This document shows, one piece after another, positions 9,965 through 20,140 of a stretch of 64,000 bases of DNA. The notes under the pieces were generated by a model, which worked only from the letters and a program-made list of their open reading frames with translations, did no database searches and was not told the DNA's origin. The stretch covers positions 146,713 through 210,712 of the forward strand of contig MU277726.1 in NCBI GenBank assembly GCA_022385805.1. The letters are read 5' to 3'. The translations under genes and the position numbers were made by a program. Each line of letters begins with the position of its first letter. Position 1 is the first letter of the stretch. This stretch comes from Pilatotrama ljubarskyi. Lineage: Eukaryota > Basidiomycota > Agaricomycetes > Polyporales > Polyporaceae.

Positions 9965-12391
9965 ATGGAGCCCGAGGTTAAAGACGAGAAGCACCTCGAG
10001 ACGGTCCTTGTCACCGATGTCGAGTCTGACATCGACTTCAGGGACAAGGATGAGGCCCTGAGGCTCGTCGGTCTCGAGAAGACGGCCTCCTTTAGCGACG
10101 AAGCCTACGCGAAAGTGCGCAGGAAACTTGTGAGTACCCGAGCACTCGCCGGGACGCACCACAAGACTGAGCGTGGGCCATAGGACTTCGTGATCCCACC
10201 GCTCTGCGCGGCGGTCTATTGTACCCAATATCTGTGAGGACTCCCATTACATTTCCTTCTTGCCTCGGTGCTGAATTCACTCGCAACATCTATAGCGACA
10301 AGACCGCGCTCAGTTACGCCAGGTATCTGTGACCCTTCGTTGAGCAACTCAACATGTACTCATCAGTTGAACTTGCAGCATTATGGGGTTCCCCGTCACC
10401 GGACAAGTGAGCCGCCTGAACTGACCGAAAGAGTCTTGCCCCGACCGGTGCTCATCATGCGTGTCTTACCAGGGCTACAACGTCGTCGCGCTTTCTTTCT
10501 ACATCGGTGCGCGTCATGATCCGTTGGCAAGATCAATATCAGTAAGAGACTGACAAATGCGACCGACCACCAGGTTTCTTGATCTGGGTGTTCCCCTCGA
10601 TGTACATCGCGCAGAGGCTCAGGCTCGCGAAGTACCTCGGCGCGAACATCGTCGCATGGGGCGCGGTCATGATGCTTCACGCCATCCCCCGCTCTTTCGG
10701 TCCCTTCTTCGCGTTGCGTCTGCTCCTCGGTATGTCATGCATATCGTCAGCACGGTCATCCATATGGGCTCATCGCTTCGTTCCTAGGAATGCTGGAGAG
10801 CTGCGTCGCGCCGATCCTCATCCTGATCATCTCCATGTTCTACAAGAAGAATGAGCAGGTAGCTATACCATGCATGGACGAATCGTACGTGTCCAGCGCT
10901 GACGTACGCGCATCAGGGCAGCCGTATGGCGTGGTTCTACATGATGGTACGCCGTGGCCCGTCGCCCGATAGTAATCCAAACGAGACTCACCGAAGCGTT
11001 GGCTAGAACGGTGTTGCCGGGATCTTCGGTGGATTCCTAGCCTATGTGAGTATCCTCCTTGTCAACTCCCGTACTGTATACGCTCACTCTATTCCTCTTC
11101 AGGGAATCTCCTTCATCCCGGACCGCGGCTTCGCGCCGTTCAAGATCATCTACCTCATGCTCGGAGCACTCGCGATCGCCGTCGGCGTCGCCGTCCTGCT
11201 ATGGATGCCGGACTCGCCCGCCAACGCGGGTTTCCTGACGCAAGAAGAGCGCATCGCGGCGATCGAGCGCATTCGGGACGGGCAGTGCGGGACGGAGAAC
11301 AAGCGGTTGAAGAAGGAGCAGGTCGTCGAGGCGCTACTGGACGTCCGCACGTGGTTGATCGTCCTCGCGACTTTGTTGAGTTAGTTTCCATCTCGGAGCC
11401 GATTCATGGGACATCTTCATCTGACGTACTGACGATCTTTCGTAGCGAACATACCCAACGGAGGTCTGGCAAACTGTGAGTTGTCACGGCCTCGCGCGGA
11501 TTCCCACTCAATGACTGGGGCTCGGTACTCGCCTGGTTGTAGTCACCAATATCATCGTGAAGGGCTTCGGATACACGTATGGCGTTTGCTAGAGATGTCC
11601 GAGTATTGACTGACGAATGATACAGTACAAAACAAACCCTCATTCTATCGACACCCGGAGGAGCCATCGGCATCATCAGCGCGGTGGTATGCGGATGGTA
11701 CTCTGATAGAGCGGTAAGTGAGCGCTCACCCTATGCCCGTTCATCGTTCTGACCTGAGGCTATGCAGGGCGAGCGAATGCTGCCCATTGTGTGGTCTTTG
11801 ATTCCTACGCTCGCTGGCGCTGCTATGCTTGTCGCGCTCAATGGCACCTCGCAGAAAGGTGCCCTACTCTTTGGTAAGCTATCCTGTGTCTATAGGCACA
11901 AGATGTTCTCATTGGACCTTGTGTACAGCCACTTGGATCGTCGGAACGTACGGCTCCTCCCTGGCGATTATCTACGCGTACAACGCGTCGAACACCTCCG
12001 GCCACACGAAGAAGGTGACGGTGAACGCCATGACGCTCGCCGCGTTCTGCGTGGCGAACATTGTCGGGACGGAGACGTTCCTGCCGAAAGATGCGCCGGG
12101 CTACTTGCCGGGTAAGATCTCGATCCTGGTGCTGTTGTCCGCGCAGCTCGTGCTGTGCTTCGTCATCCGAGGGGTGAATCTGTGGATGAACCGGAAGAAA
12201 CGCCGGCTGGTGGAGGAACTGAAGAGGCGGAACGGGTGGACAGACGATGATTTGAAGCGCGAGCGCGAGAAGGCTGCGTTCGCGGATATGACGGATAAAG
12301 AGTACGTTCCGCTCACTCCCCGCCTTCGCGCGGCCACGACGTACTGACCGGTGCTGTGTGCAGGAACCCGTTCTTTGTATACACAGCTTGA
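9965..12391 (+). CDS. MFS transporter, Dal5/allantoate permease-like (copy 2)
   Basis: Tandem paralogue of the preceding gene, in about 16 exons. Exon 1 is 9965-10129 (MEPEVKDEKHLETVLV...KVRRKL); the end is NPFFVYTA at 12391, the same short last exon as copy 1 (NLFFVYTA). Shared signatures are LDKTALSYA, GFPVTGQ, RLRLAKYLGANIVAWG, LLGMLESCVAPILI, FGGFLAYGISF, LILSTPGGAIG and AYNASNTSGHTKK. The long loop between helices 6 and 7 (EERIAAIERIRDGQCGTENKRLKKEQ) matches copy 1 (EERVAVLERVRDDQGGTENKHWKKDQ). Some introns differ: copy 2 lacks those after QKLR, inside the N-G pair and after HTKK, but has one after FLAY. Role as for copy 1: probably plasma-membrane uptake of an organic anion, substrate unknown. 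Confidence 0.9.
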
Positions 12392-12713
12392 CACGGCCAT
12401 CTGGCTAGTTTGAGATGTCGCAGGCTTGAGTATGCATCCCTATGTAGCATATAGCGTGCATAGAGAGCGGGGTTGAGAGCGGGGTTTGATTCAAGTGTAC
12501 ACGTGCAGGGCGCGTCCAACGACATATGACGTCACGCGTCATGCAGGGCGACCAGCCCGCATTTGGCAGGAGTCCGGTCCGCCCGCGGGTACAGTTCGAT
12601 TTCGTCTGGATCAGTACCAAGTACTCGCGTGCATATGTCCTCCAGCTATCGAGCGAGGCACCGCTCCTCTCCCTGCACTTGGTGTCACAATCAACTACCG
12701 TGTCCTTCCACAA

Positions 12714-15700
12714 ATGCCCAAGGCGTCTACGGCTATCGGAGATCTCCTTCCCCCACTCAACTCATCTAACCTCCACAAGCTGGGCTCGTCCACTCCCAAC
12801 AGGAACGACTTGGTCCGAACCTTCATTCGCGCTCAACAGGCTCACATCGCTAGCTATGCGCTCGAAGGGAAGTCCGTGAGTGCCTCATGGCGCATGCCGC
12901 CTCCTGCTGCAAAGGATTCGCCGGAGACATCTCCGCGGGACGTGGAGATAGCGAGCGGCTTTGGAACGCCTCTGCTCAAGCCACGCACGAGGAGGATACC
13001 GCAGCACCGCAATACGGAGAAGTCCGCTGAGGACGCGAGGAAGACTCAGGAGGCAAAGCACAAGGAGCGCGATGTTGCGACTTCCGCGCCCGAAGCTGTA
13101 CCAAGGAAATCCAAAGAGCGTCGCCTTGATCCCAACTCGATGATCACCAACCCTCCCGATGACACTGCGACCAACAAAGCCAAAGGCTCAGATCGCAGCC
13201 GCGGAGACAAGTACAAGCCAGTCTCAGCAAAGCCTAAGGCGCATCGCTCCAGGGAGGTGGTGATAGACGAGGAACACCGCACTCGTACGTGTAACCGTCC
13301 GCATGGCCACCGCATGGGCCTGATTGAGTGTGCTTCAGGATTAGCAGAGCGGAGAGAACGGAGACGCGCGAAGAAGTCCATCGTCGACCCACAGCCGAAG
13401 CCTGCCGAAAGTGGCTTGGAGGACGAGGATGCACAAGCGAATGACAAGCACGCCGCCCAGAAGTCCTCGAAGAAGGGGAAAAAGAACAAGGGCCTCAATA
13501 TGCCCGCGGGTTTGGCCCTGATGCACGGGTTCTCAGCGACGAATGTCGGCAAGAACCGCTTGACGGTGAGCACGCGCCGCCTGTCACCAGTGCTGACTGA
13601 CGATGGGCGAAGTTGCGGCCAGATCCAGGTGTAGGCGTTTTCAACAAGGGTAGGGCCTCAGCAAAGATGGCGGTCAAGAACAAACCTTCTAGTGAGCTGT
13701 TTCTACGCAATGTGTCCCCGCATGCTGACAGCAATGTCAGAGCAAGGCCTTAAGCTCTTTTCCGAACAGCGCTTTCTCAGCAAAACACTGCAAGTTCACA
13801 AGAGCGAAGAGAGCGAGAACAACTCCCCTGTGGACTACGATAGCTCGCAGCCATCCGACAGTCACCCAGCCCCGGTGAAGCATCACCCGAGGAAGAAACA
13901 GGTGGGCTACCCAAGGCCGTCAAAGAAGCGCAAGCGCGCACCTTCCCCTAGTACTCAGTCCGCATCGTCTTCGAGAGAGGAGACTTCCCCGATTCACGAG
14001 TCTCCTCCTGCCCCCCGCTCTCCCGCGAAGAAACGTCGCAAGCAGCCTCGCGCGGAGTCGCCCGTCTGGGAGATCGAGAGTGAGGATGCGAAGCTTTCGG
14101 ATGTGGACTCTGGCACTTCTGCCCCTTCGAGAGATGATACGAAGTTGGACGGCACCGTCGTCCTGGACACTCGCGCTGCGCGACCGATATGGGCGGCTGC
14201 TGTACAGCCAGACGCACCCGCGAGAGACATACCGGCCGCGACCAAGGACGTTGACCCGCCTCAAGCGGAATCGGAAATATCGTCTATCGCCCCCTCGAAC
14301 TCTGCCTCGCAGGCTGCTTTGCGCCGACGTTCTCTGGGATTGCACGAGTTTGCTCCGGTGGCGACGTTCTCGAAATACTTCCGGGCTCCTGATCCTCCTA
14401 CTGTCTCTGGTCCTCCCGCCTCTGGGTCTGCTGTGACGTACAAGAGTGCTGCGCCTGCGTCACCATCTGTGGGCACCGCCTTGCTGTACTCGCTGCGAAG
14501 AGAAGAAGAAGATAACAGCATGTCTGGACTGGAAGGGAGCCGTGAACGTCAGCCCCCTCCCCCGGAAGCTGCCTTTGAACAACCCAGAGCTCGTTCTCTG
14601 CTCTCTGCTGCACCTCATGAGGAAGTGTGCCTAGACTTGCCTGATGATCTGCCTCTCGATGTTCCTTACCCGCTTGTGCAAACTAGCTCTCGCGCTGTTA
14701 GGTCTCCGCTGCTCTCGTCTGGGTCTCCCTTGGGTCTCTTGCCGGGACCGCCTTCGCCTGCTTTCTCACGGCTTCCTTCGCCCTCTCTCGAAATGGGACC
14801 TGACCGTACTGCATACGATGCACTGCCCGCTCGTCGATATCCCCCAGCCGAGTCTGCCAGACGTAGGTGTCGCCGCCGTAGGTCCAAGCGGCTTGATCAT
14901 CCAGAACAACCTGTACGCCCTCAAGAAGGTAGCTCGGCACGATATACCGAAAACGACATGGGCATGGACCTGGATGAGTACTGGGACCCTCACGCTGGCA
15001 TCTTGGACATAAACTGCGGTACTTCTGGTCCGGCGTTCCTCTCGGACCTTCCTGGGCGTGCTGGGTATGTGCAGCCGGATGACATGGCATGCGAAGTCCA
15101 TACGGATCACTTGGCTCTGTCCCAGGGCTATGGCTATGCTCACGATCTGGATGACACTCAGGGCTACGTACTCGAAACACTTTCTGATTCGTACGACATA
15201 CCTCGGAGACACGAGAGTGAAGAAGGATGGGCGGGAGACGTGTTCCAGGGCAGCTCTCACCCCGCCGCCGGGGGCACCACATACGTGGACGACGTCCGTT
15301 TCTACTCTTGCTTAGAAGACCCCGTGGAGGCTAACGTCTACATCGTCGCTCCGGACGCTCCGGACGCTGTGGACGGCTTCGGGGGCATCGCGGCCGAGGC
15401 TCATGGAGTTGCTGGCGGTAACGCAGACATGTATCACGATTCTCAAGACGACGCCGTTCTGGCCGCGATCCACGACGACTCAGTGATGGCGATGCAGCCG
15501 GACGAGGACTGTCTCGACTCGGAGTCGAATTCGAATTCGAATTCGAATTCGCAAGACGATCGGTCCATGCTGGGGTCCTTGCAGCGGTTCTCGCAGGGTC
15601 GCGCGTTGCTCATGGGTGTGTCGCAGGTTGGGTTCGGCGGGGCAGGTTCGTGTTCAGGTTCAGGTGGATATCAGGGTGCGTCGATGTCGAGGATGGAGGA

Positions 15701-15749
15701 GGATGTGGCGAGGAATTTGAAGGGACACTGGCAGCCGCAGCGGTTCTGA
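12714..15749 (+). CDS. hypothetical large basic, Ser/Pro-rich protein (probably nuclear)
   Basis: I do not recognise a family. The model starts at ATG 12714 (acaaATGcc context, MPKASTAIGDLLPPL) and uses introns 13285-13338, 13566-13612 and 13692-13740, giving about 961 residues. A further in-frame 39-nt intron at 12876-12914 is possible. The N-terminal third carries a putative helix (NRNDLVRTFIRAQQAHIASYALEGK) and many Lys/Arg clusters such as AERRERRRAKKS and KSSKKGKKNKG. The middle has KKRKRAPSPS and PAKKRRKQPRAES, classic nuclear-localisation-like strings. A conserved-looking block LGLHEFAPVATFSKYF lies near 14338-14385. The C-terminal part is acidic and Gly-rich with a Ser-Asn repeat. Most of it is predicted disorder by composition. 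A nuclear or chromatin role is inference only. Confidence 0.75.
15525..15551 (+). repeat. TCGAAT hexanucleotide microsatellite encoding Ser-Asn repeat
   Basis: Four and a half tandem TCGAAT units in frame with the host gene encode alternating Ser and Asn. The units also create a run of EcoRI-type GAATTC sites. Copy number is likely to vary between strains without shifting the frame. Confidence 0.85.
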
Positions 15750-16247
15750 TATGTTTTCTATGATACTCATGCCTGTTTGCATGACGAGATGAAGAGTCGA
15801 CTTCGACTCCACAATGTTTGCGAGCGCAAGTTGGGAGGGCCTACCGCCTGGACCGCGGTTAGGTTCATCCGAAAGGCTCACTCGTACACACTGACTGACA
15901 TGTACGTATGTCAGACACTGCAGGACTCTGGTATCGTAGCGTCTGTTAGAGCTCATCCTCTCCATCCGCTGAGTACTCGCGCCTCGACCATGCAGTACTG
16001 TCATCAATGGGTGGGATGTGTTACGTACTAGTCGTCCCAGTCTAGCGCCCAGCGATATCATTGCATGCGCACCGGTCGTTTGATGTTCTTCGTCCATGTC
16101 AATATATACGCATCGCCCTCCGGGCAGACCTGGACACGTAAATCACAATGTTGAGTTGCAGAGCAATCGACTCCGAATCGGTGCAGGTAGGGCCGACAGC
16201 ATAGGCCTTCCGCGCGATATTTTGATCCACCAGATTTAGCAGTAATG
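15750..16247. other. gene-free 3' flank
   Basis: About 500 bp between the end of the hypothetical gene and the first terminal inverted repeat. Only short chance ORFs are present. Confidence 0.3.
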
Positions 16248-16275
16248 TACAGTGCCGGACAACCAAAGTCGACAA
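16248..16275 (+). repeat. left terminal inverted repeat (28 bp, starts at the TA)
   Basis: Perfect reverse complement of 19234-19261. The outer two bases are the TA target site; CAGTGCCGG follows. Confidence 0.9.
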
Positions 16276-16499
16276 GTGGGCTAGCGCTTGAACGGAATTT
16301 ATTTTGGCAATTCTGACTTTGGAATCATGCTCAGGGAGGTCGAAAACGTCCAAAAACACACCTCCGAAGTTTTTTCCACGCTTGTGGGTCACTAGCTCTC
16401 ATAGAAGGTCACCACATCCACTGTGCGCCTCAGAAGTGGTGGGCGCTACGACCTACCCTGGTGAAAGGCACCGATCACCCGCCAAAGTAGGGGTTTATT

Positions 16500-16800
16500 G
16501 GGGGTAGGAATTTTGATAGTGATTATAACGATCCGAGGATCTACACGCTGGGGCGAGCCAGATGTCGGACCGGTATCTGAAATCCAAGACACTGGTTGGG
16601 TGTGTGACCAATACCGGACCGTTGACTTTCGCGCGTTTACCGACAGATGTCTGATGCCAAACACCCGACCATCCTGTGCCAGATGTCGGGCAGATATCTG
16701 GGATTACGTGGGACTCTCAAAAAAAGCACAATCAATGATTCGAACCAGCAGACACATGATCAGAGCACGGGCGCCGAACCACTGAGCCATGAGGGCCTTT
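16500..16800 (-). mobile_element. tRNA-derived SINE-like element, copy A
   Basis: Read on the minus strand, the 5' head carries an A box TGGCTCAGTGG (16779-16789) and a B box GGTTCGAATCA (16736-16746) in tRNA order and spacing. It is followed by TTGTGCTTTTTTT and a body with repeated CCAGATA/ATCTG motifs. The head is not a full functional tRNA because acceptor-stem pairing is not evident. The junction (TGTGCTTTT...ACGTAA..CCAGATA) and the tail near 16510 (ATAATCAC-type) match copy B at 17080-17415. That makes this a family member rather than a lone tRNA pseudogene. Ends are approximate. Confidence 0.65.
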
Positions 16801-17079
16801 CCATGTAAATATGCTTGAGCAATATACCGTGTTCTTCCAATGTCGGTACTGGGGTTATCCAGGTCATTCCACCATTTGTAGTGCTCAGGTTATGTTATAT
16901 AGTACAGCTGTGAGGGTTTGATTTGCAAGGGATGTAACTGAAGTCTCCCAGTGCAATGAATGGTAGGAGCACCAATGCTATGAAGGGTGTGCACCATGGG
17001 ACCCGGACTTAGGATTTTTGTAAAGTGTGGGCTTAACATGCTCTATATACTGTATGTATTATATCCTAGACCTCAAAAG

Positions 17080-17415
17080 CTCTGATGGTGCAGCGGTGAA
17101 AGGGTGGCAGACAGGCTCTTTGAAGCTGGGTTCGAGTCCTCAATGTGCTTTTCTTTTTCAAGTGATCGTACGTAAAGCCAGATACCAGCCGGATATCTGG
17201 CGCACACCGCACCAATGCCCGGCGCTATATATTGACCCGTTGGCAGGAATCAAATATCGAGCCGACCCCCGCGGCCAGACATTGGACAGAGGTCTGCTCT
17301 GCATCAGCCGGGTGTCTGGCACGGATCGGCTCGATGAAATCCGACCAGATACCGGATCAATACCTGGGTCATCTGGGCGTGTACTGCGATAAGTCGTGAT
17401 TATCACGCTGGTTTC
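17080..17415 (+). mobile_element. tRNA-derived SINE-like element, copy B
   Basis: The head contains an A box TGGTGCAGCGG (17086-17096) and a near-perfect pol III B box GGTTCGAGTCC (17129-17139). Then come TGTGCTTTTCTTTTT and a body starting CCAGATACCAGCCGGATATCTGG, split here by variable bases. It ends near a GTCGTGATTATCAC segment also present (inverted) in copy A. It lies head-to-head with copy A about 280 bp away. Ends are approximate; no target-site duplication was established. Confidence 0.65.
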
Positions 17416-18345
17416 CTTCGGACGTCGAAACCAAACTCGCACAAATAGCAGCAACCACGAGACCGCCGTTCTGACTTGTCATTTGCTCCTTCACCTCTCC
17501 ACGGATTCGCTCACACGTCGTCTTGGTCTTGACCCAAGCCGGGTGCTGCGCTGTGCATCTATAGCTTCTCCATCATTAGTACTCTGATGTCTGCTGAGTT
17601 TCTGGACGCTCCATCATGGCTCTGGCAAGCTGCACCTCCCATCAAACCTAGAGTCGGCTAAGCAGGTCCCGGGACGACTACTTTACAGTCTGCTTGCTAC
17701 TGCATGGGTCCTACAGTATGCAACTGGCTGGCCATCGTTCAAATCTTGCTCGCTGGGCCGTGGTGGTCTGGGGGAAGCTATACTGTCATTGCGCTGAGTG
17801 TTGGTATGCTCTGTGCTTGCGCCAGCTGGATCACTCTTTAGCGGCACCTGGATCGTGTCCTGTCTGCTCTCCCGCTCTCGTCCCGCTCTTGCGCCTGAAG
17901 CATATGTCGAGAGCTCCATCCAGTCCAGTGTCCTACTGTGTTGCCTTCTCCTGGGGTTACTTCTGTGCCAACTGTGAGTGCTGCGTCACCTCCAGGCTCG
18001 GCCTACATCACGCATAGTAGCCTCTGCATATCCTCGCTCTTGCCGCTGCCTGGCGTGCCCCCTCCCTCCCTCCTCTCTCTCTCACCGATGCTCTCATGCT
18101 GGCTGACCTGCCGTGCTTGTTGTGGAGTCTCCGTCCATCCCCTTGCAACACACTCCTGGGCATACCTAGTAGGCCATTTGTGCAATGCATAGCTTGCTTC
18201 CGAGCTCGGGCCGTCGCGTGCGCAGCCTCTTGGTCTTCAGTGTGCTGTGATCTGTTATTCTCTATATCCGATCGATACCACCTGTATCCCTTCATCCGAA
18301 TGTTTACAGTTGTCTAACATACTGGCTGATATCTCCGCTGCTGAA
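17416..18345. other. unassigned interior sequence of the TIR element
   Basis: About 930 bp, pyrimidine-rich on the plus strand around 18040-18090. No ORF resembles a transposase, and I see no similarity to other parts of the window. Confidence 0.3.
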
Positions 18346-18349
18346 AGCT

Positions 18350-18589
18350 GTGAAAGCTACTCGCATTAGAGCTGTTTTGCTGGCCAGGGAAACTTTGACC
18401 ACCTGCCTTGAATGGTAAGGCGCCCAAAAATCCAGCGATATGATTGGCCTAGGACGCTCCACCCAAGGAATTTGGGGGCGAGCAAAACAGCTCTATTGGG
18501 CCATATTCACCATCTCGTAGGTTTCCCTACTATAGAATCGAGCGCTTTCCAACCGACAGTCGCTGCTGTCCAATGTCACGAGCTTTCAC
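18350..18589. repeat. fold-back repeat
   Basis: AGAGCTGTTTTGCT at 18368-18381 is an exact inverted copy of 18481-18494, and GTGAAAGCT at 18350-18358 is inverted at 18581-18589. The arms are unequally spaced, so this may be a decayed MITE rather than an intact one. Confidence 0.45.
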
Positions 18590-19233
18590 GGTGATGCCCG
18601 CCTAGTGCTGAAGGTCACCGTTAATGCTGGTTGGAATTCGAGTGATCGAAAGGGGTGAATCGAAACAAAATTTGGCTGACTTTCACCACATTAAGCACCA
18701 CCAGGGAGGGCAGATATCACCTAGCGCCTACAGGCGCTTCCCGTTAGATTTCACTACATATGGAGGCTATTTGTACGACTTCTCGCATAGTGATTTAATT
18801 CGTACTTTTCGACCATTGGTGATCACACAGAGATCTGAGCGGGGGATGGCAAGAGTTTTCATCCGTTGTGCCTGCACAACAGTGCCCAGTCGAAGCGTGA
18901 TCAATCCGGGCAGAAGCGCCGAAAGTGGTAGTGAGCTGGGCGGCAAAGCCAAACTTGGCAACCTTCCCCCGCCCGGTCGGATTTTTTTTTTTCGGGGGAA
19001 CTGATACAAGAATCATAATCAGAGAGGCAAAAGGAGCCCAAAAACACAACTCCGAAGATTTTCCCACCACTTTTCGGGGTTGGCCAATATTTTGGGGGTC
19101 AAACCCTACTAAATCGGGAATTGCGGGAGAACCAGTCGGTGAATTTCGTTCGGACAAGGTGCAAACGACTCGCACACTCAATGCGCATCTATTCTGGTGG
19201 TTCGGGAGGCCGGCTAAAAAAGGTCGACCAAAA

Positions 19234-19261
19234 TTGTCGACTTTGGTTGTCCGGCACTGTA
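19234..19261 (-). repeat. right terminal inverted repeat (28 bp, ends at the TA)
   Basis: Perfect reverse complement of 16248-16275, ending in the TA target dinucleotide. The ubiquitin relic begins about 50 bp further right. Confidence 0.9.
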
Positions 19262-19312
19262 GTGAGATGCGAGACCTGTCCGCGTCCGTGTCCACCTAGG
19301 AATATATGTATG

Positions 19313-19510
19313 GTACGTGTACGTTCCCGCGACCACGCGCCCCGGATTCGCCAGGTCAAAGCCAAGATTCAGGACAAGCCTCCTGAGGAGGGCATCCTAC
19401 CTGACCAGCAACGCCTGATCCTCGCTGGCAAGCAGCTTGAGGATGATCGTACGTTGTCGGACTACAACATCCAGAAAAGTCCACCCTTCACCTCGGTGAG
19501 TGACCTGAGT
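19313..19510 (+). pseudogene. ubiquitin gene relic (truncated, frameshifted)
   Basis: The frame at about 19355-19480 reads VKAKIQDK...[28 protein letters not shown], unmistakably the central part of ubiquitin. The first 20 or so residues are absent or unrecognisable ([14 protein letters not shown] instead). A 9-nt insertion that looks like a local repeat of CCTCCTGAG adds three residues after IQDK. After NIQK one nucleotide is missing relative to the usual codons, so the next residues are out of frame (SPPFTS) although the DNA still resembles the usual STLHL codons. No C-terminal Gly-Gly is found before a possible donor gtgagt at 19496. It sits directly beside the right end of the transposon block, which suggests a fragment broken by rearrangement. 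Confidence 0.8.
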
Positions 19511-20140
19511 CGGCGACGCGAGTGTTTGCGCAATGGTTCATCATTTCCGTAGTTCTTTGTCCCTCTTCAGGGCCCAGCGCACGCGAATATGGGACCGCGG
19601 CGCCTTTCGTCATGCCACCGTATTGACAGGTTGACAGCGCTAGCTGTGCGCGATGAGACTCGGACGTGTTCACTAGAACGCTATACTTGGTGCCGTTCTC
19701 TACCGTCAGCGCAATCGTAGACTTGCAACTGGAATCCCCGACCTAAGTTAGGACGGTTACACCTTCGGAGGACATCATAACTATAGAGGATACCAGAGGT
19801 GGCGCGTAGGCGACGGACGAACACCCAGACTGTACGTCTCTGCCGAGAGTCCTCGGTCACACGCGTTCTGACTTCCGCGAACTAGGGCGGGACCGAGTCC
19901 ATCTAGGTATACGTAACGCGAGGGCGCTGAATGACTCCGAACGCGGAGGTTGCGAGTGCTGTCAGCTCATCCATCAACGTCAGAAGGAATCCTGTGTACG
20001 ACGCGGCCTGCGGTCATGACCCGTAGTTCCTGCGCCAATGATCCAGTCAAATATCGAGGCCTTGCACGTTGCCGTGCCCCCTATGCGACGCGTCCAATAC
20101 TCCCTACCGCATACTCAGCACAGTGGTCTTGGCCTTTCCG
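19511..20140. other. intergenic region upstream of membrane-protein gene 1
   Basis: No gene is supported. The stretch 19930-20050 is recognisably related to 22500-22620, upstream of the tandem paralogue: shared pieces include GACTCCGAAC, TCAGCTC...CGATCAACG-like and CCTGCGGTCATGA. The duplication therefore included promoter DNA. Confidence 0.5.

Larger units (their letters stand above)
16250..19259. mobile_element. Tc1/mariner-like element or nested MITE block bounded by perfect 28-bp inverted repeats
   Basis: Positions 16248-16275 and 19234-19261 are exact reverse complements over 28 bp, including the flanking TA on each side. A TA target duplication with a terminus beginning CAGTGCCGGACAA is the arrangement expected of Tc1/mariner-type DNA transposons. 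The interior (3.0 kb) has no transposase-sized ORF, so it is non-autonomous, decayed, or two partial short elements brought together. Left and right arms also share a direct-orientation block around CAAAAACAC-x-CTCCGAAG (about 16350 and 19038). That would fit two copies of a short element with the middle replaced by other repeats. The element encloses the two SINE-like copies and the fold-back repeat. Confidence 0.7.

Noticed and set aside
16718..16800. Genuine tRNA gene on the minus strand
   Set aside because: A and B boxes are present but acceptor-stem pairing and a clear anticodon arm are not; it is joined to a repeated body like the copy at 17080.
17080..17150. Genuine tRNA gene on the plus strand
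   Set aside because: Same reasons: good B box, but no convincing cloverleaf, and it forms the head of a SINE-like unit.
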